Source: Zizania palustris (Eukaryota; Streptophyta; Magnoliopsida; Poales; Poaceae). From it: DNA of 64,000 nucleotides. Below the pieces are notes generated by a model. It made no database searches. It was not told where the DNA came from and saw only the letters and a list, made by a program, of their open reading frames with translations. Below are positions 12,401 through 24,097 of the stretch, one piece after another. Each line of letters starts with the position of its first letter. The first letter of the stretch is position 1. Both the position numbers and the translations under genes were made by a program. The DNA lies in NCBI GenBank assembly GCA_019279435.1, contig JAAALK010000286.1, positions 51,222,289 through 51,286,288 on the forward strand. Direction: 5' to 3'.

Positions 12401-13154
12401 TTAACCAAACATTGTTGAATTTGAAAGACTTCCTATCATGCACAATCTTCATATCTAAGTCCACCAATAACGGACTGTGGTCAGAACCCACTCTTGGTAA
12501 GATAACCACTTTAGCTAGGGGAAAAATAGCCGCCCAAGATTTAGAGACCAAAGCCCTATCCAAAACCTCTCTAGTAGGAAGCGTTTGATTATTGGACCAC
12601 GTAAATTTTCCACCCACTCTATTAACCTCCTCCAATTCTAAATCCTCAATGAAGTTATTAAAAGCAGTAACCCATCTCATACGGACCAACCCCCTAGACT
12701 TCTCGTCGGCAAAACGGATCACGTTAAAATCTCCCCCCACTATAAGAGGATCAGAGAGAGAAACAATTTTGTCGTACAATTCTTTGAGAAAAAGTTCTTT
12801 CTCCTCGTCAATCACCGGACCATAGATGTTGATTAACTCCCAGCAATTCCCCCCACTCAGCTTAGGCTCAAGCTGAAGACTAATGAAAAATCTACCATGA
12901 TCAACATTCACCACGTTAACTATATCAAGATTCACCCCCGAAAGTAAACCCCCTGAGTGACCCATAGCAGGCTTGGTTAGCCAGAAAAAATTACGTTTGC
13001 CACAGAAACTATCAAGCTCTCTCGTATTAAAACTATCTCTAAGGGTCTCCTGGAAACAAATGAAATCAAACTGGTATCTAAAAACCAAATCCACGAACTG
13101 TTTTTTCCTCCCAATGTTACCCAAACCCCTGATATTCCAGAAAAGAGCCTTCAT
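9500..13154 (-). pseudogene. LINE ORF2: endonuclease, reverse transcriptase, zf-RVT (broken)
   Basis: The apurinic-type endonuclease domain starts MKALFWNIRGLGN at 13154 and runs to a stop at 12363; the GGDFNV and SDH motifs are present. The same frame resumes (LRNKFRGW... to PGPDGFSVMFYK) down to 11682. After a frameshift the RT continues as ICLLNVCYKIITRVL and LKLDFEKAYDRVHW (11284-11649). After another shift it gives MRQGDPLSPLLFNL and the catalytic YADD at about 11078-11089. A stop near 9986 precedes the C-terminal zf-RVT region (WISRNSFVFNN, 9500-9841). At least two stops and two frame changes mean no functional protein. Known role: nicks target DNA and copies element RNA in place. Confidence 0.9.
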
Positions 13155-13309
13155 GGTACCTGTTCAGGAACGACCAACGCTACATCTAAGTCCGGTGTGG
13201 ATGCACCGACGCCAACCCCAACTGGCACATCAGATACATCCACAACAACCTCTTGATTATCCCCCCTACCAACCTTATTACGCGCCAAACAAATCAACGC
13301 TTGAGCATT

Positions 13310-15663
13310 TTATTTAGCCTTAATCAATTGAATCTGTTCAGTAACCTCACTAATTGAATTCCCCAAAACAACCCCGGATTTAGCCGCAACCTCAGCTAAA
13401 AATCCTTCATCCATAGATTGAAGTACAGCAAATCGGGACATACCTAAAGTATCATTCCTCATATTAGCCCTCATCTGAGCTTTAACCACCATAGATACCC
13501 CATCCCGACGGATACGCGAGCTTTGGCGCACCGCCAATGAAGGCCCTTTCACCATCTTCTTCCTAGCACCCTTCTTACGTCCCACTGCCACAAATCCCTC
13601 AGGCTCAACAAGGCCCCCATCACCTGGGACATTCACCAAACCACTCAACCCCCCTTGAGCAGCAACAAAAGGCACGGCCAGCTCCCTAACGCACCCCCAT
13701 CACTCACAATTTGAGTCCGACTCTCATTATCTATGATTCTCGCAACACCGACTTCGACCTCGTCCACATCCATTTTACCCTTATCAACACACTGCATACT
13801 GAGCCCTATCCCATCTGAAGATGGCACCATAATGTCCAACTCAGTATCATCCACCGAAACTTCCATACCATTGCCCAGATTAACACCATCAGAGGCCAAA
13901 GTATCACCCGTATATATTGATGTCTCATATGCTAAAATTCCATCCGAAATACCGAGTCCTCCAACAGGTTTAGAGTAACAAGCTGGTATGTTGGCAAGAA
14001 CATCATCATCATCAGACGCCTCATCATGATCATACTCGGACTCAAGATCATCTTTAGGTTTGTCAGCACCATTAAAGGAATCCTTCCGCTTCCCAGGATC
14101 AGATTCAGAGGACTCCTCCGGATTAATCTTATCAGAGTCACCTCCCTTCCTGCTATCATCTTTCATCTTCCCATCTACTTCACTTGTAAACCCATCTGGT
14201 TTTGGCTTACCCAATTTCACCCCCTCCAGTTCCGGAACCCATTTGACCTTATACCCCACAGCATTCACAAACACCTCAGAGCTCCCCTCTATCATCCATG
14301 GATCTCGGCAGTACACCCTGACTCTAACAGGACCAGACCGAGTAAGCGTCAAACCATCGACCTCCATCGGCTTTCCAATCAGCCTGGCAATATTCTTAAC
14401 ATACACTTCTTCACGTGCAATATGGGGAATACCAAAGGCTTTCACCCAAACTAGCTACAATTCAGAAACCGCATTAATATCCCTATCCGACACCCGAATG
14501 TTGGCCCTCACCTTGCGTTGGAAATCAAAGCACTTCAACCTAGCCAATTCCCACCGAGTTTCTTTAGAAGGAAACTCAATCAGAAACTAGTCCTTGTCAA
14601 TATGAAGCACGCTCCACTCCTAGTTGATAGCATATAGATGTTTCAGTTCAATCAAAATCTGAGACTCCGAATAAGATCCCTCCTCCACAGTTAGGATACC
14701 AGTAACAACATGTTTCGCAGCTTTCATCTCATTCACTGGAACCTCCAAATGATGAAATGCCTGGTATGGCATACCATAAGCAAACAACTCCAGATTAGGG
14801 ATATCTCTACCAGCAACAGGGCGATCCATCTTAGGACACTTGAAAGAGATGTGGCCAGTTTGTTTGCAAGCAAAACACATCGTCAGATTCACACAGCTCG
14901 CTTGATGATGACCGCTCATCCCACAGTTGAAGCAGGTCATCTCCTCAGTTTTGTTCTCACGAACCCCGCGTGCATCACGCCGCAATTGCTTACTGCCTTG
15001 GCCTTCTTCCCTCCTCCAAACAAAAGCTCTATCCTCCCGACGATTTCCATCTACGGGTTTCTTCTCCCAGTCCGCCCACTGCTGTCCCCTAGCACCATCA
15101 CCCCCAAAAACACCCTGCTCACGATCACCTCTAGACACGTCCCGATCAAACAATCTTCTCTTGCTCCCTGCTTTGTCTTCCCCCCTCTTTCGATCCATCT
15201 CAGAATCCCCTACAACCTCTGCAAACGAATGAGAATCAACCAATCTAGCCACCCCCCGACGAAGCTTGCGAGCAGCAAAACCAAAACGTCTAACCTCAGC
15301 AGCCGACACAGGAAATCCTTGCTTCACCGCCTCCAGTGACCTCGGGACCCCCTTCGGAATCCACACCCAAGCTGGTGGTGAAGGACTCCACGAATGGTTG
15401 AGGACAGATTCGATTGAAAAGCCCCCCTCCAAAACCCTAGCCGGCGAATGAAAAGGGTTTGCCTCAGCCCCCATCGAAAGCCCATCGCGCGAACACAACC
15501 TCGAAAGACCAGGCCCAGGGGAAGGACAATGGGCCTCCACCGCTCTCTCACTCCCCTGGATCGGCACCGAAGCCACGGAGCCCGACCATGGCGGCAGAGC
15601 GAGATTCGCCCCCCTATCGCGAGACTTACTTGAAACTTCTCCCATCCAGCCGATGAATCTCAT
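13310..15663 (-). pseudogene. LINE ORF1: zinc-knuckle RNA-binding protein (broken)
   Basis: The frame begins at an ATG at 15663. Two CCHC knuckles are visible, CFNCGMSGHHQASC and CFACKQTGHISFKC, typical of plant L1 ORF1 nucleic-acid-binding proteins. In-frame stops fall at 14620-14622, 14587-14589 and 14455-14457; reading then continues to 13645 with an acidic Asp/Ser-rich region. A frameshift near 13680 moves to the frame that ends at 13310. The protein would coat element RNA. The copy is dead. Confidence 0.85.
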
Positions 15664-15680
15664 TTCATATATTGGTTTAT

Positions 15681-16612
15681 CAAGGCATGGATATGAGACA
15701 TTGTAAATATCTTCGATTTGTAGATAAAATTAAAACTGTTTTGTAATTTAATATACCAACTTATCAATGTACGAACACTATAAATTGTAATATTTTTTGT
15801 TCTTCGGATTTTTAAATCTGAAAACCGTGAACTAAAAACGTAATTTTCTTAAAATAAAGATCAGATTAAAAAACGTAGTAGTGTTTAAAGACCAGAACAT
15901 AATTTGTTACGGGAGACTATAGATCAAGGTGATTGTTTCTCTTTTCTCTGAAATAATGCGTCAATCTTTTTTTCAACGAAAAACAGTACTATAATATTTT
16001 TTATATATTTTCCTGTGTATAGCGGTCATAAAGCCAAAGATATATAAATCCATGAAAAACCAATATAAATTGAAATTTAAGTTCTTTGATTTAAGAAAAA
16101 ATTATCCACGTGCCATTATAATTTTCAGAAATTACTTACATGCCACTATCCGTGATTGTGGCGGCTCTCATCTGTCAATGACACACCGATGACATTTTAG
16201 CAAACCGTGAAAATTATATTGACACAGAAAAAATTAACCCTTGATTTAACTATATAGATGGAAACATGCAGTCAAACTCGTTCGGTCTATCATTTTTCTG
16301 CTACGAAATTTCGTTGAAAAATATGATACAAACCGAACGAGCATGAGACGCTCCAAAATTTGAGCACCATAAAAATAGAACTAAATTATAAAATAAGCTA
16401 CCTATCAATGGATGTCAAGAAAGAAATTTCCTAGCTCCCACGTCTAGAAGAGAAATTTGTTTGATACTGTCTCAATCGGACCCATGCATGTCCCGTATCA
16501 AAAAAAATTTAAGTCTATAGAAATTAATATGATCGTTCTAGACAATAATATAATAAAATAAATCAATTCAATAAAATCTCACTTATTCAGATCACATGGA
16601 AAACAGAAATAA
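15681..16612. other. AT-rich spacer without genes
   Basis: No coding potential is visible. It holds one notable inverted repeat at 16277-16341, listed separately, and ends at a Tourist-like MITE. Confidence 0.5.
16277..16341. repeat. short near-perfect inverted repeat (stem-loop)
   Basis: The arms CTCGTTCGGT...ATCATTTTTC and GAAAAATATGAT...ACCGAACGAG can pair over about 22 bases around a loop containing CGAAATTTCG, which is itself palindromic. No target duplication was identified, so whether it is a tiny foldback element is unknown. Confidence 0.6.
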
Positions 16613-16885
16613 GAGCATCTCCAAGAAAAGCTCTAAAGAATTCTCTTCTCTAAATTTTTGGATTAGAATTAAAAAATCACCTCCAATATATACTCTAAAT
16701 GACTCCCAAAAATAAAGAATCCTCAAAATTAATCATTATATTCCCTACTTATAGGGAACATACTCACGTACTCTAATTTAGAGACTTTATTAGAGAGAAA
16801 CATATTTAAATTATTTGTATCCTCAAAAATAAATCCAAAAAATTATATAAGGAATCAATTTTTAAATTCACTTTAGGAGATGTTC
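16613..16885. mobile_element. Tourist-like (PIF/Harbinger) MITE, 273 bp
   Basis: The ends GAGCATCTCCAA and TTAGGAGATGTTC are inverted repeats with few mismatches. TAA stands on both sides (16610-16612 and 16886-16888), the target duplication used by PIF/Harbinger elements. The inside is AT-rich and non-coding. Confidence 0.75.
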
Positions 16886-16888
16886 TAA

Positions 16889-17228
16889 CGCGTGGTGTAG
16901 CGGCGGCGTCCCATCGTACCCATTTCTGCTTAAACCTCCAACAAAAAATTAACTCCTTTTCCTTTCCGTGAGCATTCAACAATTATAAATTTATTTATAC
17001 CTCTATATTCTTATCTAGATGTTCATATAAAAAATATCTCTTCGTATTTATCACACTCCAACAGACCATATGTACTACATCATTCGTACCATATTTTTTC
17101 TACATTTTAATAATATTTTCTAACTAGCTTCGTCTTATCTATATTATAAAAGTATATTCTAACATTTTTTGTGGATAGAGTAAGGATAGAGAAATATTAA
17201 TGTTTATATTTTCTCTCTGTAATAGGAT
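16889..17228. other. AT-rich spacer
   Basis: No gene or recognised element is visible between the Tourist-like MITE and the Ds-like element. Confidence 0.4.
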
Positions 17229-17803
17229 TAGAGATGAAAACGAAGCGTAAAGTTTCTGTCCGTTTTAGAAAAAACGGAAAGAGAGTGCTATACGGAAACA
17301 GATACGGATTAACCTGGAATGGAAATAGAAACATTTTTTTAAGCGGAAATAGAAACGGAATAGTCATTTTCGACGGAAACATAATTTTCTACGTAACAGA
17401 AAGTTTTCGTTTTCACAATTTTTCTACATCACTATATAGAATATTAGCTTTTAATTTTTCACATTATATACAAATTTAAACTATATTCCATTCATAAAAT
17501 ATTAAACAATTTAATTTAAATTAATATATAATTATTTGCTATAAATAAAATAATATATATTCATTATAACTAAAATAAAACTTGTTTTTACTTTTTATAT
17601 GTATTTATCATTATTAATATGTGTGTAAATTGAACATATTTATTGGTTTATCATACTTTTTAATATATCATGGTTTTTTTATAATTCCTATAGATACTCG
17701 GTTCCGTATTCATATCCGTTCCATATCCGGTCCATATTCGTTTCCGGTAGTATCCGCTTTCGTATTTGTTTTCGGTATATCCATATTCATTTTCATTTCT
17801 GTA
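17229..17803. mobile_element. Ds-like (hAT) non-autonomous element, about 575 bp
   Basis: The left end TAGAGATGAAAACG and the right end ATTTTCATTTCTGTA are inverted and resemble Ac/Ds termini (TAGGGATGAAAACGG). Both subterminal zones carry many short ACGGAAA / TTTCCG repeats (for example around 17270-17390 and 17698-17780), as seen in Ac/Ds transposase-binding regions. The middle is AT-rich. An 8-bp target duplication could not be matched, so the ends may have drifted. Confidence 0.5.
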
Positions 17804-17965
17804 AAAAAAATACAGAAACATATATGGTAGCACTCATTTATGTCTGTTTTCACTCCATAACCCATCTAGAATTGAATGATGATGCGATGAAGTTTGAAAA
17901 TGATTTTAGGGAGATAAAAGTTATTGCGAAGACGGATGATATGATAGAGATTATAGATGACTTAG

Positions 17966-18231
17966 GAGCATCTCGAAGAGAGATTTTAAAAATAGAGTCC
18001 CGATATAACTTTTTGGAATTTATCATTAGAATGCAAATCACTTTAAATATGTTTTTTTCCAATAAAATCTTTAAATTAGAACTTGAGAGTATTGTTCCTA
18101 AAAGTACGGAGCGAAAATATTAATTTTAAGAATCCTTTATTTTCTAGAGTCATATTTAAAGTATCTGTTTTTTATTTCTAATCCTAATTTACAGGAGAAG
18201 ACTTTTAAAACTTCCATCGGAGAAGATGCTC
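17966..18231. mobile_element. second Tourist-like MITE of the GAGCATCT family, 266 bp
   Basis: It opens GAGCATCTCGAAGAG and closes GGAGAAGATGCTC, matching the family at 16613-16885. The right flank is TAA and the left TAG, consistent with a mutated TAA duplication. It is non-coding. Confidence 0.65.
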
Positions 18232-18518
18232 TAATTAGCTATCGGTGTCGCTGAAATCCCTATAGACCAGCTGAGTTTGCCAGTTTGGCGACTGGGCGTG
18301 TGGAAAGGAGGGAGATGAGCCGATGAGACGCGCGCCGCCGCAAAACCGAACCCAACCCGGCTGTCGCATCGCATGCGCCACCTTCTCGCTGTTTTTTTTA
18401 CCGCAGTAACTAGCCTAGCTTGGCTAGCTTATGGCTAATTCGCTAGCACCAAAATTTACAGCCTGTGCGCATGCACGCTGCACGCAGTCACTGCGCACAC
18501 ATGCCGCCGCGTTGCCAT

Positions 18519-18662
18519 CTCTCTCTCTCTCTCTCTCTCGCATGCGCTGCGTGCAGCTAGCAGCAAGCTGACTGACCAGCAGGCAGCAGCACGCAGAGCC
18601 CAATGGCCCTGCGAGAAAACGTTGCGTCATCTGACTCGGCGCCTCGCCCCCCCCCCCCCCCC
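18519..18662. repeat. (CT)n microsatellite and a 16-base C run
   Basis: A CT dinucleotide run lies at 18519-18539 and a homopolymer C run at 18647-18662. Both are in a locally GC-rich segment of unknown function. Confidence 0.8.
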
Positions 18663-20424
18663 ACCCACACCACGGCCACTTACCACTTTTACCGCGACCT
18701 CTGTGTTGTGTTGCTCACGTCTGCTGCGGTAAAGAGTAAAAGAGGTAAAACAGTGGTGCAACAGCAGCAGGAAAGACTTGAGAGTCAAACGAGAACCCAA
18801 CAAACTAACCCTACAACGTGTCATGCCCCCTTTCAGTTTCAAAAGGCCGCTGTCCCATATCATTTCAACAAGTTAATCCGATAATAATAATAAATATCAG
18901 CGACAAAATTACCATAAAATTACTCATCCTATCTGTTGTACCGTAAAGTTACTCGTCCGATAATATATATTATTAGGTAGAGTAATAAATAATCAAGGGT
19001 AAGCTAACATGAGTATTTTAGCATAAAAATTATCTTTTGGCAATACTGATTACTACATTTAAAATTAAACTTGAATTATGAAATTTGTTATATTATTATC
19101 AGGAGAAAGTACAGAACAGGATAGCGTGATCAGCTTGAGATATGGCGTCAACTCCACGAGGGACAACTCGAGTCCCACTTGAGCAGCACGTACCGGCAGC
19201 TGCAAGCACGCATGCATGCCACTGCGTTTCATGGGGCCGGGGCCAACATTTCGGATCAACGTATCACACTTTCAAACACGCACTCATCGCCAAATCACCA
19301 CGCAGCAATTAGATGGCGGTACGTACGTACGGCGGCTGTCAGGCCTAAGACGAGATGGCGCCGATGGTCATCATCAAGCGAGCTGAGGCGTTGAAAGCTG
19401 AAGCGGCGGCCGGCGGCAGCGGCGGCAGAGATGGACGGATTTGAGCCGAGATGGACCCCTGCATCACTGCCTGCGTGCCGCCGGTCCGAGCTGAGGGTCG
19501 CCGTGGGCCGTTTTGACCGTCCGGTCCATCCATCCATCCACTCATTTCCCAGTAGCAACAGGAGAGTTCGTTGTTAGCTGCAGGTTCAATCGCCGGCCGA
19601 TCTGGATCGAGCTCAGCTCGTTCGACCATCCGATTATGGTTTGCTCCGACGACGACGATTTGCCCAGCAGTAGACATGTCTCACAAGGGCCACGGCCTGC
19701 AAGCTGCATTCTGATAGTATCACAAACTCACCCAGAGAACTGCTACTACTACTACCCGTCTACCCCTACGGCCCTACTCCGCTGGTTTCTAGGTGAGTCA
19801 CGTATACCAGGAGACTATGAGCGCAAGTCAAAGACAAGGAGCACGGAGCATTAAACTCGGCTGCTGGCATGATGATCACACCATTCATACCAACTCCGGC
19901 CTCCAGGATGGTGCCAAAAGGGACTTCATGGAGGAGGGAGGGGTGACCGTGGTGCTGCTGAAAAGTTGCACGAAGGAGATTGATGGATGGATAGAGATAG
20001 AGAGAGAGAGGGGGGGAGGTTTGATCAGATGATAGGAGAGGAGGACACGAGCTGATGGCGGCATGCAGTGCAGGGCAGCTCAGCTGCAAGCCTGCAGTGG
20101 CAGTGGGAGTGGCAGGTGGTCCGGGCCCGGGCGCCCGGCCGGCCCATCGCCTGAGCACCGGCGAACCCGCGCACGAAAAAACGAGACCGAATCTTTGACC
20201 GGTCCACCACCCATCACCCTAGCGAAATAGCGGTACGTGCGTACACCGGGAAATCGGAAAATTATAAATTATAAATTTAATTATAAGACATCACTTAAAA
20301 AGTTATCATTTTTAATTTTTACAGTACGGAAGTTATAAAAATAAAAACACAACTTTTATAATCACAAGCTAAAAATAAATAAAAATATTTTTTTATTGCG
20401 GAAATATCTGTCTCGTAGAACAAT
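18663..20424. other. 1.8 kb spacer with a GC-rich middle, no supportable gene
   Basis: The segment 19300-20200 is moderately GC-rich and contains purine runs (GATGGATGGATAGAGATAGAG around 19981-20008), which on the minus strand look like a CT-rich leader. Short open frames in this area show no recognisable domain or good splice structure, so no gene is called. Confidence 0.4.
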
Positions 20425-20537
20425 TACTCTCTCCGTTTTAGATCTTCATGTTTATCTATCCAATAAAAGTTACTCCGGAGTGTAACTTTTATCTTCGCAA
20501 GTTAAAATTTTATGCAGATAAAGTAGACGGGGGGAGA
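20425..20537. mobile_element. short Stowaway-like MITE, about 113 bp
   Basis: The ends CTCTCTCCGTTTTA and GTAGACGGGGGGAG resemble the CTCCCTCCGT termini of Stowaway elements. The centre holds a near-palindrome, AAAAGTTAC...GTAACTTTT, at about 20465-20490. A clean TA duplication is not visible. Confidence 0.45.
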
Positions 20538-20973
20538 CAAAGACAAGACAAGCCGCACCTCGGACTGCAGGCATAACGGAAATGGGCAGCAGCGTCGTAA
20601 CGGCTAGCCGGCGGCGACGCATGTGTCGCTCATGTGTCAAATCAACCAACGCCACGGCTGCATGCGACCATGCACGCACGACAGAGTAGGGTAGGATAGG
20701 CATGGCATGCACGAATAGGGCTGTAGGTACGTACGTAGGATGGGGTGATCCTAGCTACTACTGCCTACTGCGATGGAGATATATAGCGGCAGCTGTTACC
20801 ACTAGTAGCTTGCTAGCTAGCTAGCCTAGGCCCTACGGTGTTCTGGCCACTCGATACGGTGAAGCTGTCAGTCCAAACAAAACCATTAGTAGTGTGGTAT
20901 ATGTATTATTATTTTTAATTTTATAGACATTATAGTTTTTTAAAACTTTGTATATGGAAGCTGTAATTTTTTA

Positions 20974-21064
20974 TTTTAGAACGTTTTAATAATTTCCACA
21001 TTGGGTTTTTTTAGAACGTTTTAATAATTTTTACATTGGGTTTTGTTTTAGAACGTGGGTTTTG
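20974..21064. repeat. direct tandem repeat, about 36-bp unit, 2.5 copies
   Basis: TTTTAGAACGTTTTAATAA...ACATTGGGTTT is repeated at 20974-21008 and 21010-21045, followed by a shortened copy TTTTAGAACGTGGGTTTTG at 21046-21064. Confidence 0.8.
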
Positions 21065-22282
21065 TTTTTGTTTATTGAGCGGTGGTATATCACGGTTTCT
21101 GCTGTACATATTTGTTTAGGTGGTAGGGGATTCAGGGACTTTTCGGTTGGTTATTTCTAGCTAAGAGACAAACAGAGAGTTTTTAGACAGGTTTGAGTCT
21201 TCAATAAGATAATAATCTTACTATAATATGTGTAGTATGAGCTTGTTGGCGTGAAATAGTCTTAATCTTATTCAAAAGTGTCTCAAACTATCTTCTAAAT
21301 ACGGATCGTGAGTTACAAATAATGATTAAAATGTCCCGTCGTTAATGACCGATTACGATGTTAACGTTTAGTTTGTGAGCAATGAATTAAGGATAATAAT
21401 GCTAATAATGGCGGAATACGAAGATTAATGATGGACTAGCTTTTAGCTTTTAATGGTGGTTGCCGGAATTCATGTGGTCGAAAGGGTCTCTTCCCGAGCA
21501 TTGGATTTAGAAGTCTTCAGACCCTTGACTGGTTAGCTCAAAATCAATTCCGGATCATATTCATGACATGTTTATTTATCTAACCCTTTAGATATTTACT
21601 ACCCCAATTATAATTATATAAGTGATCAATTTTAGTTTTCTAAACACTTTCGTAATATACAGGTTGTTTTAGATTTTTTATCTATTTTTTTATATATCGT
21701 ATGCTCTATATATCACTTAATAGATAAATATTATCATTCTTATAAATAAACAAATTATTTTTTATAAAACAAAATAAAGTAGGGATAAAAAAATATTTTC
21801 GTTAGTTTTTTAATTCTTATATGAAAACCAGAAATAACATAGATAATAATTCATATGAAGTACTCCCTCCTCCCAAAATACAATTATTTGTACCATTGAA
21901 ATTTCATCCCAAATATTATAACTTTTCCTTATAAATCTTTCTATTTTACATCTATCTAAAGTATAAAGTATTAGTTGCATGTAGTACTAATTATTCGGAG
22001 TACACAAAGGTTACGTGTCGCCCCGAAATCGCCGCACAGGGTGGGAGGGTGGAGTATGTTTGGGTGGACAGTGAGATACAATAAAATGGTTTCATATCAA
22101 TCTTCCAAGTATTTAGTTAAGAATCAAAGTGATTCAATTCTCATGAGATTATATTTTCTGTGAGATGAGCTCATAAAAAAAATCTAGAACACACATTGCA
22201 AATTGAGATCAAGTTTGTAAATTAAAGTAAGGATCTTATCTCTGAACAGAATAAAATTGTTTCATCCGACTCTATCCTCTAA
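21065..22282. other. AT-rich spacer with a probable Stowaway relic
   Basis: No gene is visible. TACTCCCTCCTCCCAAAATA at about 21863 looks like a Stowaway left end, and CGGAGTAC near 22000 may be its decayed right end. Confidence 0.35.
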
Positions 22283-22513
22283 GGTAGTGTTTGGTTTGAT
22301 GTACGATGAAGAATGGAACCGAATGATTTGGAATCATCTCGTTCGCTAAAAAAATCAGTACCACACGGTTCATCATTTATAGGGAATAATTTGTTTCTAG
22401 AACAGTTCAGTTCCATTTGATTCCATTACATCCCTCGAACCAAACAACATTATCACACTATATTCAGAAATCATTCTGTTTCGTTGCTCCTCATACAGAA
22501 ACCAAACACTACC
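22283..22513. mobile_element. Tourist-like MITE (GGTAGTGTTTGGTTT family), 231 bp
   Basis: A perfect 15-bp terminal inverted repeat, GGTAGTGTTTGGTTT and AAACCAAACACTACC, is flanked by TAA on both sides (22280-22282, 22514-22516). This is the PIF/Harbinger signature. The same termini bound the composite at 36554-37475. Confidence 0.88.
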
Positions 22514-22592
22514 TAACTAAACACATTGTTTACGGCTCATCATGCGTGTAGCTTAGCTTGAACTCCACCATGGACGTTCGTTCGGCTTTTCC

Positions 22593-23470
22593 TGTTAGAA
22601 ACATGTGCAATATTTTAATTCCAATTTTTATTTGGAGGAAAAACTCATAGATGAACAATGATGCATAAACAAATACTAGCAGACATTTGTTGTACTTCAA
22701 AAAACACATGATGTCAATAAACATATGAACTACTTACTTGATCAATGAAGTAGCGGAAGACAACACGTAGAGAAAGTAGTCGCGTCGAGGTTCACGCGAG
22801 CGGTCGTGCACAAGCGCTGCCCAGAAACCTGATTGCCACCCTATGCAGGTGTTCTCCGCGGCAATGGTTCGGAGATCCCGCTCTTCTTCCAATCCGGTGC
22901 ACGCTGGAAAGAAAGTCGATGAAATCTAAGCAGCGCAATAGACTCAAGACAGTGGAGTAGAATGGGGATCAAAGCTCTCATCAGATTGGACGTCTCCAAT
23001 CTTTTATAGACAACCATCCATGACATAATAAAGTTACAGAATTATTACTAGTAACTATCAAATTCATATCACATAAATTTGGCCACAAATACTAGTAATG
23101 GAAGTTTTAAATCAGGAATTCAAAACGACTAGTAACTGAAACATTTATTATGGCGTTTAATGGCTATTCAAATTTCAGTTTTAATCACATTAAATAATGT
23201 ATACATAAAAGTTCAAAAAAAATCGAATTGACTTGGTATTATTTTGCTACCACGCACGCTGTCGCTCGTCGCAAGTCACGCGAAAAATACGCGAATACAC
23301 ACGCGCGTGTGGATTTAGCCAAGTCCTCATACATTTTCTCTATTTAATAAATAGAGATAACTCCACTTTATAAGTGGGTCTCCATCCCACTAAATAAGCA
23401 ATATGGGACTAATCATATACACATGCTTTGAAATTGAAATTAAATAATTGGGCTGGGCCAATTTTCAACA
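22593..23470 (-). repeat. solo LTR, 878 bp, with 5-bp target duplication TTTCC
   Basis: The + strand ends are TGTTAGAAAC and AATTTTCAACA, the TG...CA of an LTR. TTTCC lies immediately on both sides (22588-22592 and 23471-23475). No gag-pol lies next to it, so it is a solo LTR left by LTR-LTR recombination. A TATA motif on the minus strand (CTATAAAAG, near 23000-23008) and the TGTTGAAAA opening suggest minus orientation. The family is probably copia-type but that is a guess. Confidence 0.85.
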
Positions 23471-23475
23471 TTTCC

Positions 23476-24097
23476 ACTGGGACAGAAATTTGCAAGAGAT
23501 TTTGCCTGGAGTTTCGGAGCAAATTCGATAGAATTTTTCGCGAAACTACGTGGCTTGGCGCTGAAACTTCACAGCAAGGTTGACACGGTTTCTTAACAAA
23601 AAAATAAAATAAAACTGTAGCCCAGTCAAGCACACACCCAGATTCAAAGGATACATTACGTACCTCGTTCGAGCGAGCCCGTAGAACCCGACGAGACGAC
23701 GTTGTAGCAGCAGCGGCAGCGTGTGGCCGTGCAAAGAAGGCAATCAACGCCACCACTCGGTTCAGTGCAGCTCACGCACGCACTGGATCGCATAGACCGC
23801 TTCCAAGTTTGACAAATCCCGAAACGCCCGCCGGTTGACTTTTGTTAAGCAACATTCTGACACGATTTCGCAGCAACCAGCTTAGCAATGCAGGCTGCTT
23901 CTACAACCCAAGCTCGTATATTTACACGCATTACGCTCAAAACCCCATAGCCCCATGCCTCTGCTGCAACTCTAGCTACCTCTCCATTTCGTTTCAGAAG
24001 CAGGAAGGTCTCGATCAGTAGCCATACACCTGCTGCTGCTGCTGCAAGAAGCTCAGCCTGGTGATCAGGTGCCAGCTCCAGCTCCAGCTCCCTGAGA
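23476..24097 (+). promoter_or_regulatory. upstream region of the small secreted peptide gene
   Basis: The segment leads into the ATG at 24098. GTATATTTAC lies near 23911-23921, about 180 bp before the ATG, and is a possible TATA box. The leader carries a CTG repeat around 24029-24043. No other gene was seen. Confidence 0.4.

Larger units (their letters stand above)
9153..15680 (-). mobile_element. L1-type LINE retrotransposon (about 6.5 kb), decayed, with target-site duplication
   Basis: The element carries a CCHC-containing ORF1 and an endonuclease/RT ORF2 in the usual plant L1 order on the minus strand. It is flanked by a 14-bp direct repeat, ATATATTTGTTTAT at 9153-9166 and ATATATTGGTTTAT at 15667-15680 (13 of 14 match). 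A short T run at 9166-9172 abuts the left copy, which on the element strand is a 3' poly(A) tail. The 5' end at 15666 falls just before the first ORF1 Met, so a 5' UTR is missing and the copy is probably 5' truncated. Several stops and frameshifts show it is inactive. It lies about 1 kb upstream of GIF1. Confidence 0.9.

Noticed and set aside
19766..20210. Possible minus-strand gene with a CT-rich leader and an ATG near 19929
   Set aside because: The frame from that ATG is 14 codons (MKSLLAPSWRPELV) and no convincing following exon was found. I also looked for known miRNA sequences here and found none that matched.
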